A stretch of 5,103 nt of DNA from the NCBI GenBank assembly GCA_947259475.1, contig CAMYLW010000164.1:1-5103 (forward strand). Reading direction: 5' to 3'. This DNA is from Thermodesulfobacteriota bacterium. Lineage in GTDB: Bacteria; Desulfobacterota; Syntrophobacteria; BM002. A model generated the notes under the pieces. It was not told the DNA's origin, searched no databases, and saw only the letters and a list, made by a program, of their open reading frames with translations. The translations under genes were made by a program, and so were the position numbers. Positions 4,841 to 5,103 of this stretch are shown piece by piece (position 1 is the first letter of the stretch; each line of letters starts with the position of its first letter).

Positions 4841-5103
4841 CGAGGTAACTCCCTTTCTCGAACTCTGCTTCGAGATAGCCCGAAGATAAGGAGGCAATGA
4901 ATTCACGGTCAGCTTCGGAAATCTCGAGAAATCGGACACCCATGCCACTGGGGGTAGCGTCTTTGTCTGAACCATAGGGATAGGACCAGGTCACCTCGGA
5001 AGGGATATCCAGATAACGACTGTTCGGGAACATGATGAGTACCCTGATCTTCTCCTCAGGAGGAAGCGGCCGCTCACAGAAAATGAAGGCCCCTTCCGGG
5101 CTG
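4836..5103 (-). CDS. PilZ-domain protein, C-terminal part (start outside the window)
   Basis: Eighty-eight C-terminal residues are visible; the 5' end lies beyond the right edge. The first ones, SPEGAFI, fit the end of the PilZ [D/N]xSxxG motif. After them come LPPEEKIRVLIMFPNS, the strand EVTWSYPYG, and GMGVRFLEISEADREFI, which is the typical end of single-domain PilZ proteins like those common in Myxococcus-type genomes. PilZ domains bind cyclic di-GMP through an upstream RxxxR motif together with [D/N]xSxxG. The arginine motif is not in the window, so binding ability cannot be judged. Roles are usually in motility, surface behaviour or exopolysaccharide control. After the domain comes a short tail ending EKGSYLD. 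Confidence 0.85.
   Translation of the reverse strand, partial: SPEGAFIFCERPLPPEEKIRVLIMFPNSRYLDIPSEVTWSYPYGSDKDATPSGMGVRFLEISEADREFIASLSSGYLEAEFEKGSYLD

Overview
The window looks like a chromosomal segment of a Gram-negative, probably anaerobic bacterium. Desulfobacterota (old delta-proteobacteria) is my best guess. It rests on the gene types and on intergenic repeats I associate with that group from memory; it is an inference, not a sequence match.

Left half (about 1-3011, minus strand). This is one apparent operon, read right to left. A good sigma70-type promoter (2983-3011) drives a small secreted Cys/His-containing protein with a TTG start (2536-2949). Next come a membrane-anchored DUF2318/FtrD-like Cys-rich protein (1732-2310), a MacB/FtsX-type ABC permease (572-1729) and a LolD/MacB-type ABC ATPase that runs off the left edge (1-375). 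DUF2318 + FtsX-type permease + ATPase is the core of the iron-uptake-associated clusters known around P19/FetM/Ftr systems (for example the Campylobacter jejuni p19 cluster). Here no P19 is seen, and the Cys-rich secreted protein stands first instead. A 182-bp fold-back element fills the gap between the permease and ATPase genes exactly. The ATPase gene contains an A20 homopolymer that keeps the family reading frame.

Middle (about 2950-3342). This is the divergent intergenic region between the operon and a plus-strand nitroreductase gene. It holds the operon promoter, an inverted repeat built of 9-bp units, and a GC-rich REP-like block.

Right half (3343-5103). A complete small nitroreductase-family flavoprotein gene (3343-3852) is followed by a repeat-filled spacer with two adjacent 7-bp tandem arrays. 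Then comes a complete thiM (hydroxyethylthiazole kinase, thiamin salvage; 4012-4812). A minus-strand PilZ-domain gene (4836-5103, cut by the window edge) converges on thiM, and a hairpin embraces both stop codons. I see no functional link among nitroreductase, ThiM and PilZ beyond adjacency.

The most unusual aspects are the Cys-rich, probably metal- or redox-handling operon and the number of unrelated repeat families in 5 kb. No tRNA, rRNA, CRISPR array, transposase or integrase gene is visible.
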